Of a DNA stretch of 64,000 nt, positions 7,671-15,857 are shown piece by piece. The stretch lies in NCBI RefSeq assembly GCF_004217095.1, contig NZ_SHKO01000002.1, positions 868,001 through 932,000 of the forward strand, given 5' to 3'. The number at the start of each line of letters is the position of its first letter. Within the stretch, counting starts at the first letter, position 1. Origin of the DNA: Advenella incenata (GTDB taxonomy: Bacteria; Pseudomonadota; Gammaproteobacteria; Burkholderiales; Burkholderiaceae_B). The notes below the pieces were generated by a model. The model saw only the letters and a program-made list of their open reading frames with translations, was not told where the DNA came from and did not search any database. Made by a program: the position numbers and the translations under genes.

Positions 7671-8645
7671 TCAGTTCACTGTTGCGCCGGAACGCTTGAC
7701 CAGTGTTCCCCAGCGTTTGACTTCTTCGGCGACAAAAGGCTGGAATACTGTGCTGGTGTTTCCGATAGGATCGGCGCCCAGATCTTTCAGTCGCTTTTGT
7801 ACAGCAGGATCGGCCACGGATTTGGCAATGGCGGCCGATAGCTTTGCCACTATTGGTGCTGGTGTCTCGGCCGGTACAAACAGGCCGAACCAGGACTTGG
7901 CTTCTATCTGCGGGTAGCCAGACTGGGCAAATGTGGGTACGTCAGGCAATGCCGGATGACGCACATTGCCGGTGACGGCAAGTGGACGCAAGCGTCCCGC
8001 TTCAACCTGCGCCAGCACTTCAGGCAGATTGGCAAACATGGTTTGTACCTGACCGCCAATCACATCATTTTGTGCCAGAGAGCCGCCCTTATAAGGTACG
8101 TGGGTCATGCTTGCACCGACTAAAGTGCTAAATTGCGCACCGGCTAGATGGGCAGCAGTACCTGTGCCGCCAGATGCATAGTTGATTTCGGCCCCATGCT
8201 GCTTGGCATAAGCAGCCAGTTCAGCAGGCGTTTTTACCGGTAACGAGGGATTGACCACCAGCAAGAGCGGCACCGACGCCAAATTGGACAGGCCCACGAA
8301 GTCTTTGGTCAGGCTGTAGTCCAGTTTGCGATACAGCGTGGTGTTGATGGCATGACTGGATGTTGCCATTAACAACGTATAGCCGTCGGGCTCGGCGCGC
8401 GACACGAGCACTGCACCGATATTGCCGTTGGCCCCAGCCTTATTTTCTACCACGACAGGTTGCTGCAGTTGTTCGGAAAGTTTCTGACCTACTGTACGCG
8501 CGATAACGTCGGTAGCACCGCCTGCAGCGAACGGTACGACAAGCCTTATGGGATGATTGGGAAAGTCCGCCGCTTGCTGCGCTTGCGCGATTGGGCACGC
8601 GCCCAGCGTTATCACTCCTATCCATTTAAGTAGCTTATTCTTCAT
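7671..8645 (-). CDS. Bug family (TctC-type) substrate-binding protein
   Basis: A 324-residue periplasmic receptor with a signal peptide ending near ACPIAQA/QQAADF. Conserved landmarks are IRLVVPFAAGGATDVIARTV with the canonical Asp of the first ligand loop, VENKAGANGNIGAVLVSRA, EPDGYTLLMATSS, THVPYKGGSLAQNDVIGGQV and LPDVPTFAQSGYP. It is the most canonical of the three Bug proteins here. A 16-bp palindrome sits 27 bp upstream of the start codon. An AraC-type regulator lies immediately upstream on the same strand and is the likely controller of this gene and the following NIPSNAP gene. The ligand is unknown. Confidence 0.93.
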   Translation of the reverse strand: MKNKLLKWIGVITLGACPIAQAQQAADFPNHPIRLVVPFAAGGATDVIARTVGQKLSEQLQQPVVVENKAGANGNIGAVLVSRAEPDGYTLLMATSSHAINTTLYRKLDYSLTKDFVGLSNLASVPLLLVVNPSLPVKTPAELAAYAKQHGAEINYASGGTGTAAHLAGAQFSTLVGASMTHVPYKGGSLAQNDVIGGQVQTMFANLPEVLAQVEAGRLRPLAVTGNVRHPALPDVPTFAQSGYPQIEAKSWFGLFVPAETPAPIVAKLSAAIAKSVADPAVQKRLKDLGADPIGNTSTVFQPFVAEEVKRWGTLVKRSGATVN

Positions 8646-8671
8646 GTGTTGTCTCCGGTTTTTTTTGATTA

Positions 8672-8687
8672 CGCGTTTTATAACGCG
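8672..8687. promoter_or_regulatory. 16-bp palindrome upstream of the Bug-NIPSNAP operon
   Basis: CGCGTT TTAT AACGCG is a perfect dyad located 27-42 bp before the Bug start codon, in the 167-bp gap after the AraC-type gene. Its position overlaps where a promoter would be expected. AraC proteins usually prefer direct repeats, so another repressor is possible. Confidence 0.35.
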
Positions 8688-8812
8688 GTTTGTATGTCTG
8701 CCTTGCGCAAGCCCGACCGGCGGCTCGGTTGAAATATGAATAAACTATACATAGGGGTTTTGCGCTGGTGTTAGGACTTACGCGACCTTATGTTGTACTT
8801 TTTCACCGTGCC

Positions 8813-9703
8813 TCATTCCATTGGCCCGGAGTAACGTTTTTTGAACTCGCCCGGCGTCAGTTGCGTATGCTTTTTGAAAAAGCGGCAAAAATAGGCTAGG
8901 TCATCAAAATTGAGCTGGAAGGCAATTTCGGAAACACTAAGGTGGGTATTGCTAAGCAGGCGTTTAGCCTCCAGCACGATACGGTCGTGTAGCAGTTGAC
9001 CGGCGGTGCATCCCATGGTTCGTTTAATGGCGTCGTTCAGTTGCCGATCAGTGATATGCAGTTTGGCGGCGTAATCTCTGACTGGGCCGAATTCCAAAAA
9101 ATGCTCATCGAGCAGTAGCTTGAAACGTTTTGTCAGGGAATAGCTTTGTGGCGACATGCCTTCGGTGATGCTCATGGGATAAAGCCGCCGCAGCCGCGTC
9201 AGGAGAATCAATAGATACGAACGAACAATGTCGAAGCGGCCGTCTTCTCGATTGAGCACTTCTTTTTCAATGTCAAACAACAATGGCAATAGCTCATCGT
9301 GCCGGGATTGTTCAAGATAAAGCGCTGGCGTGTCACGCGCGATATGAAAAAAGGGGAACTGAGCAATATCGTCGGAGCGTGGCAACATTTGCACAAAAAA
9401 CTCAGTACTGAAGTTAATCACATAGCCTTTGGGGCGTGTGGAAGACGTCCAGGCATGGATTTGTCCAGGCGATACGAAAAATACGGTGTTGGCGCGCAGC
9501 TCGAATTGCTCGAAATCCAGCATATGTGCGCCATGACCTTCCGTCATCCAAAGCAAATGGTAGTAATTGTGCCTATGCGGAAAGGCACGGGGAATGTCAT
9601 CCCGGTCTTGCAAGCGAACTAGATCGAAATAGAATGGTCCTCCTGCACCACCGAAATCGGAGGTGTCGAAGGTCGGGAAGGTGGGGGACGCTTTGGTGGG
9701 CAC
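8813..9703 (-). CDS. AraC family transcriptional regulator
   Basis: A 296-residue regulator. The N-terminal half is a cupin-like sensing domain, seen in FPHRHNYYHLLWMTEGHG with paired His residues and RANTVFFVSPGQIHAW. The C-terminal ~100 residues carry two helix-turn-helix units: first VRDYAAKLHITDRQLNDAIK, then LSVSEIAFQLNFDDLAYFCR with FFKKHTQLTPGEFKKRY, the AraC signature. It lies upstream of the Bug-NIPSNAP operon in the same direction and probably activates it in response to the imported compound or a product. Confidence 0.92.
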   Translation of the reverse strand: MPTKASPTFPTFDTSDFGGAGGPFYFDLVRLQDRDDIPRAFPHRHNYYHLLWMTEGHGAHMLDFEQFELRANTVFFVSPGQIHAWTSSTRPKGYVINFSTEFFVQMLPRSDDIAQFPFFHIARDTPALYLEQSRHDELLPLLFDIEKEVLNREDGRFDIVRSYLLILLTRLRRLYPMSITEGMSPQSYSLTKRFKLLLDEHFLEFGPVRDYAAKLHITDRQLNDAIKRTMGCTAGQLLHDRIVLEAKRLLSNTHLSVSEIAFQLNFDDLAYFCRFFKKHTQLTPGEFKKRYSGPME

Positions 9704-9988
9704 GCGTGGCTTCTCCGGATAGACTGCGGAATAAATGCGTTTGCAAAACGCGATGGCGGTTTGATGAATGAGGCGGCCAAGGTTACGACGAATATGTTAC
9801 TAGAATAGAAAGCAGAGGGGGCGGTGAAGGTTGGTAGGGGCCAATAGCGGTACTGATGGTACTCCCTGGAATTTTCCTGCTGCTATGGGAATACGCAAAA
9901 TAGGGCCAGCTTTAGCCCCCGAGTACAACCCGCAGCGTCCGGATTCGCGGGTCGACGACAATGATGTAGTTTCCAGTCTCAGCTGCGG

Positions 9989-10477
9989 CTAACCGCCGAT
10001 GCAGTTTCCGAAACTAACTACCTTAGAGTCCTCGCTACGAATTCTGTATAAGCCTCCCGCAACGTAGTTAGTGAATGCGTAGAAGATTGCACCATTTTCT
10101 CCTTCAACGACAGCGACTTCACACCGACCAGCGGGCGCGAATCTCATTGGAATCTGATGGAGAGTAGCACCCTGAATCATCCCATATCGAAATTTTTCTG
10201 GAATAACAAATCCGTTTTTTTCCGCTTCATCCTCAGCTCGTTTGTGAAACTTCAGTAATGATCGAATAGGCATTTCGCGGTATTTAGTGGATTCTTCTGA
10301 AAGCATGATTAATGCATGAATAATACTCAGCGCTTGTAGATTTGAAATCGCCTCATTACGGTCAATTTTGTTTAATCCCGCATAAACATAAAGTATTACT
10401 ATCGTTATAAGAATGTAGAAAAGCTTTGCGCTTGAGGACACGATCTCTTGCTGCAGATCTTGAGATGTTGATTTCAT
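9989..10477 (-). CDS. uncharacterised single-pass membrane protein
   Basis: A 162-residue protein of unknown family. It has one clear hydrophobic segment at about residues 20-37 (KLFYILITIVILYVYAGL), a helical middle (residues 45-85), and a C-terminal beta-rich part with two Cys (GRCEVAVVEGENGAIFYAF and the last FGNCIGG). The topology is likely N-in with the C-terminal domain outside the cytoplasm. It lies 33 bp after the coiled-coil membrane gene on the same strand, so the two are probably a transcriptional and functional pair. AT-richer than the core genes. The 285 bp to its left (9704-9988) contain only the AraC upstream region and a short protein-like reading frame tail (ETGNYIIVVDPRIRTLRVV, minus strand) with no visible start. 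Confidence 0.55.
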   Translation of the reverse strand: MKSTSQDLQQEIVSSSAKLFYILITIVILYVYAGLNKIDRNEAISNLQALSIIHALIMLSEESTKYREMPIRSLLKFHKRAEDEAEKNGFVIPEKFRYGMIQGATLHQIPMRFAPAGRCEVAVVEGENGAIFYAFTNYVAGGLYRIRSEDSKVVSFGNCIGG

Positions 10478-10510
10478 TGATATTCCGTCCGCTATGCTAG
10501 TGGAATCGCC

Positions 10511-11449
10511 TCACTTTAGAAAACTAGCTTTCATATCGTCGAGAAAACGCGTGGTTCTGTCCCATTCTCGTTGGCGAGAATCCTGAAGAATTTTAACCAA
10601 GCGGTCCTTCGTTTCGTACAGGAGCTCATTGAATTCATCTCCAGGTGTGGGATCAGTGGCCGCGGCAGCTAGGCTGTCTTTAATCTGCGTAAGCAATGCA
10701 TGCACATCGTCTTTCGGACGCGATAGGCTTTTTCTACGAGATTTCAGCGCTGTCCGGATTTGTGCGTGGTATTTGCGTTTTACTTGGCTAGGAACGCTAG
10801 CGGCGGATTCGATGTACTTAGAATCACCGCTGGCTAGGACCGAAGATACTGCGTCGTAAGGGGTAAGAAGATAAGTAGATATCGCTTCATATGTCGGAGA
10901 TTCTATAATCTTGTAGGGATCTGAGAGGCCGATAAAATATTGGAGCGTGACAGATCCTGCGAAGCTATCGTGATATGCTCGCATCGAAAAGGCATTAGCT
11001 GCAGCCTCAACGACAGCAACCTCTTTGCTAAGCTTCGTTCGAGACGCTTCTAGCTTCATGTTTTTCTTTTCCAGTGCCGATTGTCGCGTAGTTAACTGCG
11101 CGATGGTGCGTTCTGCTACCTCCTTTTGGCTTTGTAACAAACTCAACTGTCTCTCCAGAATTACGCGGTCGTCCTCTAAACGTTGAATGGTCGGGCTTGT
11201 TGCATCGATAGCCCGTTGCAGCCTGGAGAGCTCAATTTCTTTTGCGGCGATGTGCTCGCTCAACAGCTCTTTCTGATAGACGGGAATGACAGTGTAGATG
11301 TAGCCAAAAAAAGCAAGGCAAAGCAATAGAGGTTGGCTCACGTTTGACATCCGCGTGAGCCAGATGTCTAGTGTGGGCTTGTGGTTGTAAACGCCTCGCT
11401 GCGCGAGCGCAGCGCGGCGTTTCCTGAATGAGGCTCTATGACCGTGCAT
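10511..11449 (-). CDS. uncharacterised membrane-anchored coiled-coil protein
   Basis: A 312-residue protein. A basic N-terminus (RKRRAALAQRG) precedes one membrane helix at about 38-56 (PLLLCLAFFGYIYTVIPV). A long heptad-type coiled coil follows over roughly residues 60-150, rich in E, L, K and R (AAKEIELSRLQRAID, SLLQSQKEVAERTIAQL). A helical C-terminal domain then includes YFIGLSDPYKIIESPTYEAI and a basic KSRRKSLSRPKDD stretch. No enzyme motif is visible. The start is uncertain because no strong Shine-Dalgarno lies before 11449; Met34, just before the membrane helix, is an alternative. Paired with the membrane protein downstream. Function unknown. Confidence 0.55.
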   Translation of the reverse strand: MHGHRASFRKRRAALAQRGVYNHKPTLDIWLTRMSNVSQPLLLCLAFFGYIYTVIPVYQKELLSEHIAAKEIELSRLQRAIDATSPTIQRLEDDRVILERQLSLLQSQKEVAERTIAQLTTRQSALEKKNMKLEASRTKLSKEVAVVEAAANAFSMRAYHDSFAGSVTLQYFIGLSDPYKIIESPTYEAISTYLLTPYDAVSSVLASGDSKYIESAASVPSQVKRKYHAQIRTALKSRRKSLSRPKDDVHALLTQIKDSLAAAATDPTPGDEFNELLYETKDRLVKILQDSRQREWDRTTRFLDDMKASFLK

Positions 11450-11627
11450 GCTTGTAAAGCTTAACGCCTGAAATAACCCATGTGCTGAGATGGCATAGGG
11501 TTAATTAAATTTTTATGCATGATCAGGTCCTAACTAGAAGATTTGTGTTTTATTGGCAGTATATGTTTTCTGTTCTGCAGTCGCGTCTATCGCCCACGCC
11601 TCTGCGATTTCCGGGATTATTCAGTGA

Positions 11628-12161
11628 TTACGGAATTCTGACAGACAGTCCAGAATTGGGGCCTGGAGGTACTCCGAGTGCAGGTTCTACGCCTGTTGAA
11701 GTGCGTAGGTCGGCGAGCAAAGAAGTCGGACTGAATTCCCTACCGACAATGGCGTCGGATTCTGGCCGCGGGTTGCTCGAGTGTCTGGCCCGGTAGGCCA
11801 CCAATCTATCTCCTCCATTCTTCAGAACAGATTGGCACAATCCACGCACGTAGAAGCGATTAAACTCGCCCTCCGCGAGTGTTGTATGCGCCGTAACGGG
11901 AACCTTTACAGTTGTTGTTCCACCTGTAGATTTGCGACGTTCTTCGTGGGTTCTCAGGTAGCCACGCCGCTGAATCTCATTTGCCAGCCAAGCGTCGTCG
12001 TGCTGTTCTGCAGACTCTGTGAGCAATGCCGCCCAATTCTGAGCTCCAACTTCCGCGAGCCTAGTACTTATGTAGAGAGTTTTTTCAAAAACGTCATGAG
12101 CGATTTCAGACAGCATGTACGCCCGAGTTTGTGGATCAAGGTTTTGATAATTTAGCGGCAT
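11628..12161 (-). CDS. uncharacterised protein
   Basis: A 177-residue soluble protein of a family I do not recognise by name. The N-terminus MPLNYQNLDPQTRAYMLSEI opens a mostly helical domain with DVFEKTLYISTRLAEVG and NWAALLTESAEQHDDAWLAN. The middle has TTTVKVPVTAHTTLAEGEFN, then FYVRGLCQSVLKNGGDRLVA. The C-terminal 45 residues are Pro/Ser-rich. AAGGAAA 8 nt before the ATG supports the start. It follows the same strand as the two membrane genes but is separated from them by 178 bp, so it is probably a separate unit. A role in an accessory element is an inference from location only. Confidence 0.55.
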   Translation of the reverse strand: MPLNYQNLDPQTRAYMLSEIAHDVFEKTLYISTRLAEVGAQNWAALLTESAEQHDDAWLANEIQRRGYLRTHEERRKSTGGTTTVKVPVTAHTTLAEGEFNRFYVRGLCQSVLKNGGDRLVAYRARHSSNPRPESDAIVGREFSPTSLLADLRTSTGVEPALGVPPGPNSGLSVRIP

Positions 12162-12552
12162 AATATTTCCTTAAACATTTGACTATAAATAGGCTGCACA
12201 CCAAGACATAAAGTGGCGGCCTTCATAATTACCAAGTTGCACATACGTTATGTGATGTGAAACCCTGAAACGGCCTATCCTGCACTAGCTTCAACTACCT
12301 AAAAATTCTTCGCCATGACTAAGTTTTTGTGTGCGCCAAGGCAGCACTCAGGTGCACAAATTCGGTGAGATTTATATCCCCATAGATGAAGCGACGGGCA
12401 TGTGCTTCGTCTGACTCGCTGAGCGAGAATACGTGAGCGTAATCAACGGCTCCCTTATGTCGGCAGCGCCCGACATTAGGATAGTTTTATTTGTTCCTGT
12501 TCCTGCGTATCCATTTCAGCCATGGCAGCCCCCCTGCAACTTAAGTAACATA

Positions 12553-12571
12553 ATTTTACAGTATGTAAAAT
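12553..12571. promoter_or_regulatory. 19-bp perfect palindrome in an AT-rich spacer
   Basis: ATTTTACA GTA TGTAAAAT is an exact dyad in the 719-bp stretch without genes (12162-12880). It is AT-rich and of operator size. The nearest gene in either direction is 310-390 bp away, so it may serve a gene that was lost or a small RNA. Confidence 0.35.
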
Positions 12572-12697
12572 ATATTTGATATTTTGCTGAGATAACCGAC
12601 GAAAAAGCTTTGCGCAAGATTGTTTCGTTTTTTTCATTTAAGAGGTTTGCGCGATTAAGGGCTACTTACCTGTGTGCAAATGACGGCAACTTCCCAA

Positions 12698-12729
12698 AGA
12701 GACTTTGTCTCTGCACCCTCGCCGGCGAG
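12698..12729. other. two adjacent perfect hairpins
   Basis: AGAGAC TTT GTCTCT (12698-12712) is followed after 5 nt by CTCGCC GGCGAG (12718-12729). Both are perfect. They lie in the gene-free 12162-12880 stretch, with no adjacent T-run. They could be part of an untranslated structured RNA or an attachment-site relic. Confidence 0.3.
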
Positions 12730-12848
12730 AACCTCCGGGACAGGGCATACTGGCTGTTGGTGTAGAGCGGCTACGGGCTGATGCGATGTATTTGATTGTG
12801 TTGGCTGCCGCTACATTCACAAGGTCTGAGGCGGATCAATCTGTCTGC

Positions 12849-12879
12849 CCGTTTTTTGGTGGAGAGACTTAAAAAACGG
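12849..12879. terminator. hairpin downstream of the 12881 gene
   Basis: CCGTTTTTT (12849-12857) and AAAAAACGG (12871-12879) form a 9-bp perfect inverted repeat with a 13-nt loop. It begins 2 bp after the end of the minus-strand gene ending at 12881. The T-run lies within the stem, so termination efficiency is uncertain. Confidence 0.4.
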
Positions 12880-12880
12880 T

Positions 12881-13453
12881 TTATCGTCGCTTATTCCAAG
12901 CCCATTTTAAGAATCCATCCATCAAAATTCTTTTTTCCAATTTATGCGCAATATATTTTCCATCGGGTAAAGAAATGCCTTGGTTGCGCGAAATAACTTC
13001 AGTCTCTTCGTTGGTTAACGTATAAAGCCAGACAGCCCCGTTTTCGCGCAAATGAGTCTCCAGATTTGTTCCATTACGCCCTTTTCGCATCTGTTCATGA
13101 TGAAAGCAGCTTTTGGGAATGGAAAATCGAGTAGTAGCGTTCACCTTTCCTCGCCAGAATCTTGCACCTCCTTTGGCAGAACAGCCGACGTATAAGAGGT
13201 CTTTAGCGTTCAAGAAACAAGGATTAGCGGGTTTGGGTAGAGCTATGTAGAGAATGCCTTCACTGGAATTGTGTAACGTTCGAAGCATCTTATGTTCGAT
13301 CTTTGGGTGCCATATTCGTCTGATGCCTTCCTCGTCAAATAAGGATGTCGAGGATTTTCGAAAATAGTAAGCCTCTTCGGAGAGCTTCGTAAGCTCTATA
13401 TATGGCTTGAAATAGGGGGCAATACTAACAATAATGTCACTTGAAGAAATCAT
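12881..13453 (-). CDS. uncharacterised protein with a possible divergent GIY-YIG domain
   Basis: A 190-residue protein. Residues about 70-105 read EGILYIALPKPANPCFLNAK followed by DLLYVGCSAKGGARFWRG. This fits the GIY-YIG nuclease layout (G-x-x-Y-x-I, a gap, L-Y-V-G-x-S, then a conserved Arg). The helix with GTNLETHLREN and a later Glu (KLEKRIL) could supply the catalytic Glu. The match is partial: the first strand lacks the second Tyr and the domain is not at the N-terminus. It ends in a basic tail (FLKWAWNKRR). It lies 74 bp beyond the 3' end of tRNA-Leu(CAA), where integrated accessory genes are often found. Confidence 0.5.
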   Translation of the reverse strand: MISSSDIIVSIAPYFKPYIELTKLSEEAYYFRKSSTSLFDEEGIRRIWHPKIEHKMLRTLHNSSEGILYIALPKPANPCFLNAKDLLYVGCSAKGGARFWRGKVNATTRFSIPKSCFHHEQMRKGRNGTNLETHLRENGAVWLYTLTNEETEVISRNQGISLPDGKYIAHKLEKRILMDGFLKWAWNKRR

Positions 13454-13526
13454 GATCTCACAAAGTGGCGCAATCGATAGGATCTTAAAAAAGACCGCGT
13501 GGGCTCAAAGGGTTGACTTTTTTAGC

Positions 13527-13611
13527 TGGTGCCCGGGGCCGGAATCGAACCGGCACGCCTTGCGGCGGGGGATTTTGAGTCCCCTGCGTCTACCAATTTC
13601 ACCACCCGGGC
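13527..13611 (-). tRNA. tRNA-Leu (anticodon CAA)
   Basis: The minus strand encodes an 85-nt tRNA. The acceptor arm is GCCCGGG paired with CCCGGGC. The D-arm is followed by the anticodon stem GGGGA/TCCCC with loop CTCAAAA, giving anticodon CAA. A long variable arm (CGCCGCAAGGCG) is typical of tRNA-Leu, and the T-arm has GGTTCGATTCC. ACCA is encoded at the 3' end (13527-13530). The 3' end points toward the accessory region to the left. Confidence 0.95.
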
Positions 13612-13729
13612 AGGTATGGAGGGTATTGCAGATAAGAGCGGAATTATACCCATATTCTTTTTCTTGCGCCATTCCCACGCGCTTACTAATAAAAAATCCT
13701 CATTTCCCTGCCAATTTCCCACTGTTCCC

Positions 13730-13757
13730 CTTGAAAACCCTCCCTGCGTCCCCACTA
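13730..13757 (+). promoter_or_regulatory. heat-shock (sigma-32-type) promoter of htpG
   Basis: CTTGAAA (13730-13736), a 13-nt spacer and CCCCACTA (13750-13757) match the sigma-32 consensus CTTGAAA-N11-16-CCCATnTA closely. It lies about 90 bp before the htpG start, consistent with heat-shock control of HtpG. Confidence 0.7.
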
Positions 13758-13845
13758 CTATCGGATACGAGGGCGAAATTGCCTTAAAACTGGCTGTTTT
13801 GCCCCATTTTTCACCATTTTCCATCCAATTTAACGAAAAGTTACC

Positions 13846-15759
13846 ATGAGTCAATCCGATACTACCGTGAAAAAAGCAGAGGAAACGCTGGGTTTCCAGA
13901 CAGAAGTAAAGCAGCTTCTGCATTTGATGATTCATTCCCTGTACAGCAATAAGGAAATTTTCCTGCGCGAGCTGGTTTCCAACGCGTCAGACGCCTGCGA
14001 TAAGCTGCGGTTTGAGGCGATCGACAAGCCCGAGTTGCTCGAAGGCGGCGCAGACCTGGAAATCCGCGTCAGCTACGACAAGGAAGCGCGCACCATCACA
14101 ATCGCCGATAACGGTATCGGTTTGACCAAGGCCGAGGCAGTGGCCAACCTGGGCACCATTGCCCGTTCCGGCACCAAGGAGTTTTTCTCCCAGCTCTCGG
14201 GCGACAAGCAAAAAGACGCTCAGCTCATCGGCCAGTTCGGCGTGGGCTTTTATTCGTCTTTTATTGTTGCCGACAAGGTTACCGTGGTCAGCCGCCGCGC
14301 TGGCGAGCCGGTAGATCAGGCGGTGTTCTGGGAATCTGAAGGCCAGGGCGAGTTTACCGTTGCCGATACAGAGAAAACAGAGCGCGGCACCAGCGTGACG
14401 CTGCATCTGCGCGCCGAAGAGGATGATTTCTTAAGCGGCTGGAAGCTGCGCGAAGTGCTGCGCCGCTATTCCGATCATATTTCCCTGCCTGTGCTGATGC
14501 AGAAGGAAGAGTACGATTCCGAGAAGGGCGAGCAGGTCAAAAAGGACGAGTGGGAAACCATTAATCAGGCCAGCGCGCTGTGGACCCGTGCCAAGAACGA
14601 TATTACAGACGAGCAATATACCGAGTTCTACAAGCACGTTAGCCATGACTTTGAAGAGCCGCTGGCCTGGACGCATAACCGCGTAGAGGGTCGCAGCGAA
14701 TATACACAGTTGCTATATTTGCCCAAACACGCGCCGTTTGATATGTACGATCGCGAAGCGCGTCGTGGCGTCAAGCTTTATGTCAAACGTGTTTTCATCA
14801 TGGATGATGCCGAGCAGTTGCTGCCGTCCTACCTTCGCTTTGTGCGCGGGGTAATTGATTCGGCCGATCTGCCGCTGAACGTGTCGCGTGAAATCCTGCA
14901 GGAAAGCCGCGATGTGAAGGCAATCCGTGAAGGCTCTACCAAACGTATCCTGAGCCTGCTGGAAGATCTGGCAGAAAACCGCGCCGAAGACTATGCCGGT
15001 TTCTGGACAGAGTTCGGTCAGGTAATCAAGGAAGGCACGGGCGAAGATATCGCCAACCAGGAACGTATTGCCAAGCTGCTGCGTTTTGCCTCTACCCATA
15101 ACGACGATGCCATCCAGAACGTAACGCTGGCAGACTATATCTCCCGCATGAAAGAAGGGCAAGAGGCCATCTATTACGTCACGGCCGACAGCTTTGCCGC
15201 TGCCAAGAACAGTCCGCATCTGGAGATCTTCCGCAAGAAAGGTATTGAGGTCCTGTTGCTATCTGACCGTGTAGACGAATGGATGCTCTCGCATTTCCGT
15301 CAGTTCGACGGCAAGTCTTTCGTGTCTGTGGCCAAGGGTGGCCTGGATCTGGACAAGCTCACAGACGAAGCAGAGAAAAAGCATCAGGAAGAAGTGGCCG
15401 AGTCCCTTAAGCCTTTGCTGGAGCGCCTGCAAGCGTCTTTGGGCGAGTCTGTGAAGGAAGTCAAAGTCACGAACCGTCTGGTGGATTCTCCTGCCTGCGT
15501 GGTAGTTGGCCAGAACGATGTGAGCCCGCACCTGTTGCGCTTGTTGAAGGCCGCTGGTCAGGAAACACCGGATATCAAACCTGTACTGGAGATTAACCCC
15601 GAGCATGCTTTGATTGAAAAAATCAAGGGCGCCGCAGACGATTCGTTTGACGATTGGGCGCATGTGCTGCTGGATCAGGCCATGCTGGCCGAAGGCGCGC
15701 AAATTGCCGACCCGGCTGCGTATGTGAAGCGTCTGAACGGTTTGCTTCTCAAGAGCTAA
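13846..15759 (+). CDS. htpG: molecular chaperone HtpG (Hsp90)
   Basis: A 637-residue cytosolic Hsp90. The N-terminal GHKL ATPase domain shows [20 protein letters not shown] (catalytic Glu, Mg-binding Asn), the lid/nucleotide motif [19 protein letters not shown], and [17 protein letters not shown]. The middle domain contains [20 protein letters not shown] and the conserved Arg loop [20 protein letters not shown]. The C-terminal dimerisation domain follows, without the eukaryotic MEEVD tail. Length is close to E. coli HtpG. It is preceded by a sigma-32-like promoter and tRNA-Leu, and converges with the next gene across a palindromic hairpin. Confidence 0.98.
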   Translation: MSQSDTTVKKAEETLGFQTEVKQLLHLMIHSLYSNKEIFLRELVSNASDACDKLRFEAIDKPELLEGGADLEIRVSYDKEARTITIADNGIGLTKAEAVANLGTIARSGTKEFFSQLSGDKQKDAQLIGQFGVGFYSSFIVADKVTVVSRRAGEPVDQAVFWESEGQGEFTVADTEKTERGTSVTLHLRAEEDDFLSGWKLREVLRRYSDHISLPVLMQKEEYDSEKGEQVKKDEWETINQASALWTRAKNDITDEQYTEFYKHVSHDFEEPLAWTHNRVEGRSEYTQLLYLPKHAPFDMYDREARRGVKLYVKRVFIMDDAEQLLPSYLRFVRGVIDSADLPLNVSREILQESRDVKAIREGSTKRILSLLEDLAENRAEDYAGFWTEFGQVIKEGTGEDIANQERIAKLLRFASTHNDDAIQNVTLADYISRMKEGQEAIYYVTADSFAAAKNSPHLEIFRKKGIEVLLLSDRVDEWMLSHFRQFDGKSFVSVAKGGLDLDKLTDEAEKKHQEEVAESLKPLLERLQASLGESVKEVKVTNRLVDSPACVVVGQNDVSPHLLRLLKAAGQETPDIKPVLEINPEHALIEKIKGAADDSFDDWAHVLLDQAMLAEGAQIADPAAYVKRLNGLLLKS

Positions 15760-15793
15760 GGGGTTGATCGGGCAACCGGTCAGGATGTGAATA

Positions 15794-15817
15794 GCGGCGA
15801 TCCCATGGGATCGCCGC
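15794..15817. terminator. 24-bp palindrome between convergent genes
   Basis: GCGGCGATCCCA and TGGGATCGCCGC form a perfect GC-rich palindrome 34 bp after the htpG stop and 41 bp before the end of the convergent gene. It lacks an adjacent T-run, so it may act as an mRNA 3'-end stabiliser or a weak bidirectional terminator. Confidence 0.5.
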
Positions 15818-15857
15818 ATTGCATTGGAAATGCGTCCGAGGGCGCTTTTGCCGTTTT

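Noticed and set aside
1-13526. A complete mobile element or prophage
   Set aside because: No integrase, transposase, relaxase or phage structural gene was recognised, and no direct repeat of the tRNA 3' end was found.
13987-14406. Long antisense open frames inside htpG, ffh, tamB, the decarboxylase and gcvP
   Set aside because: They mirror the high third-position GC of strongly supported genes and have no independent signals.
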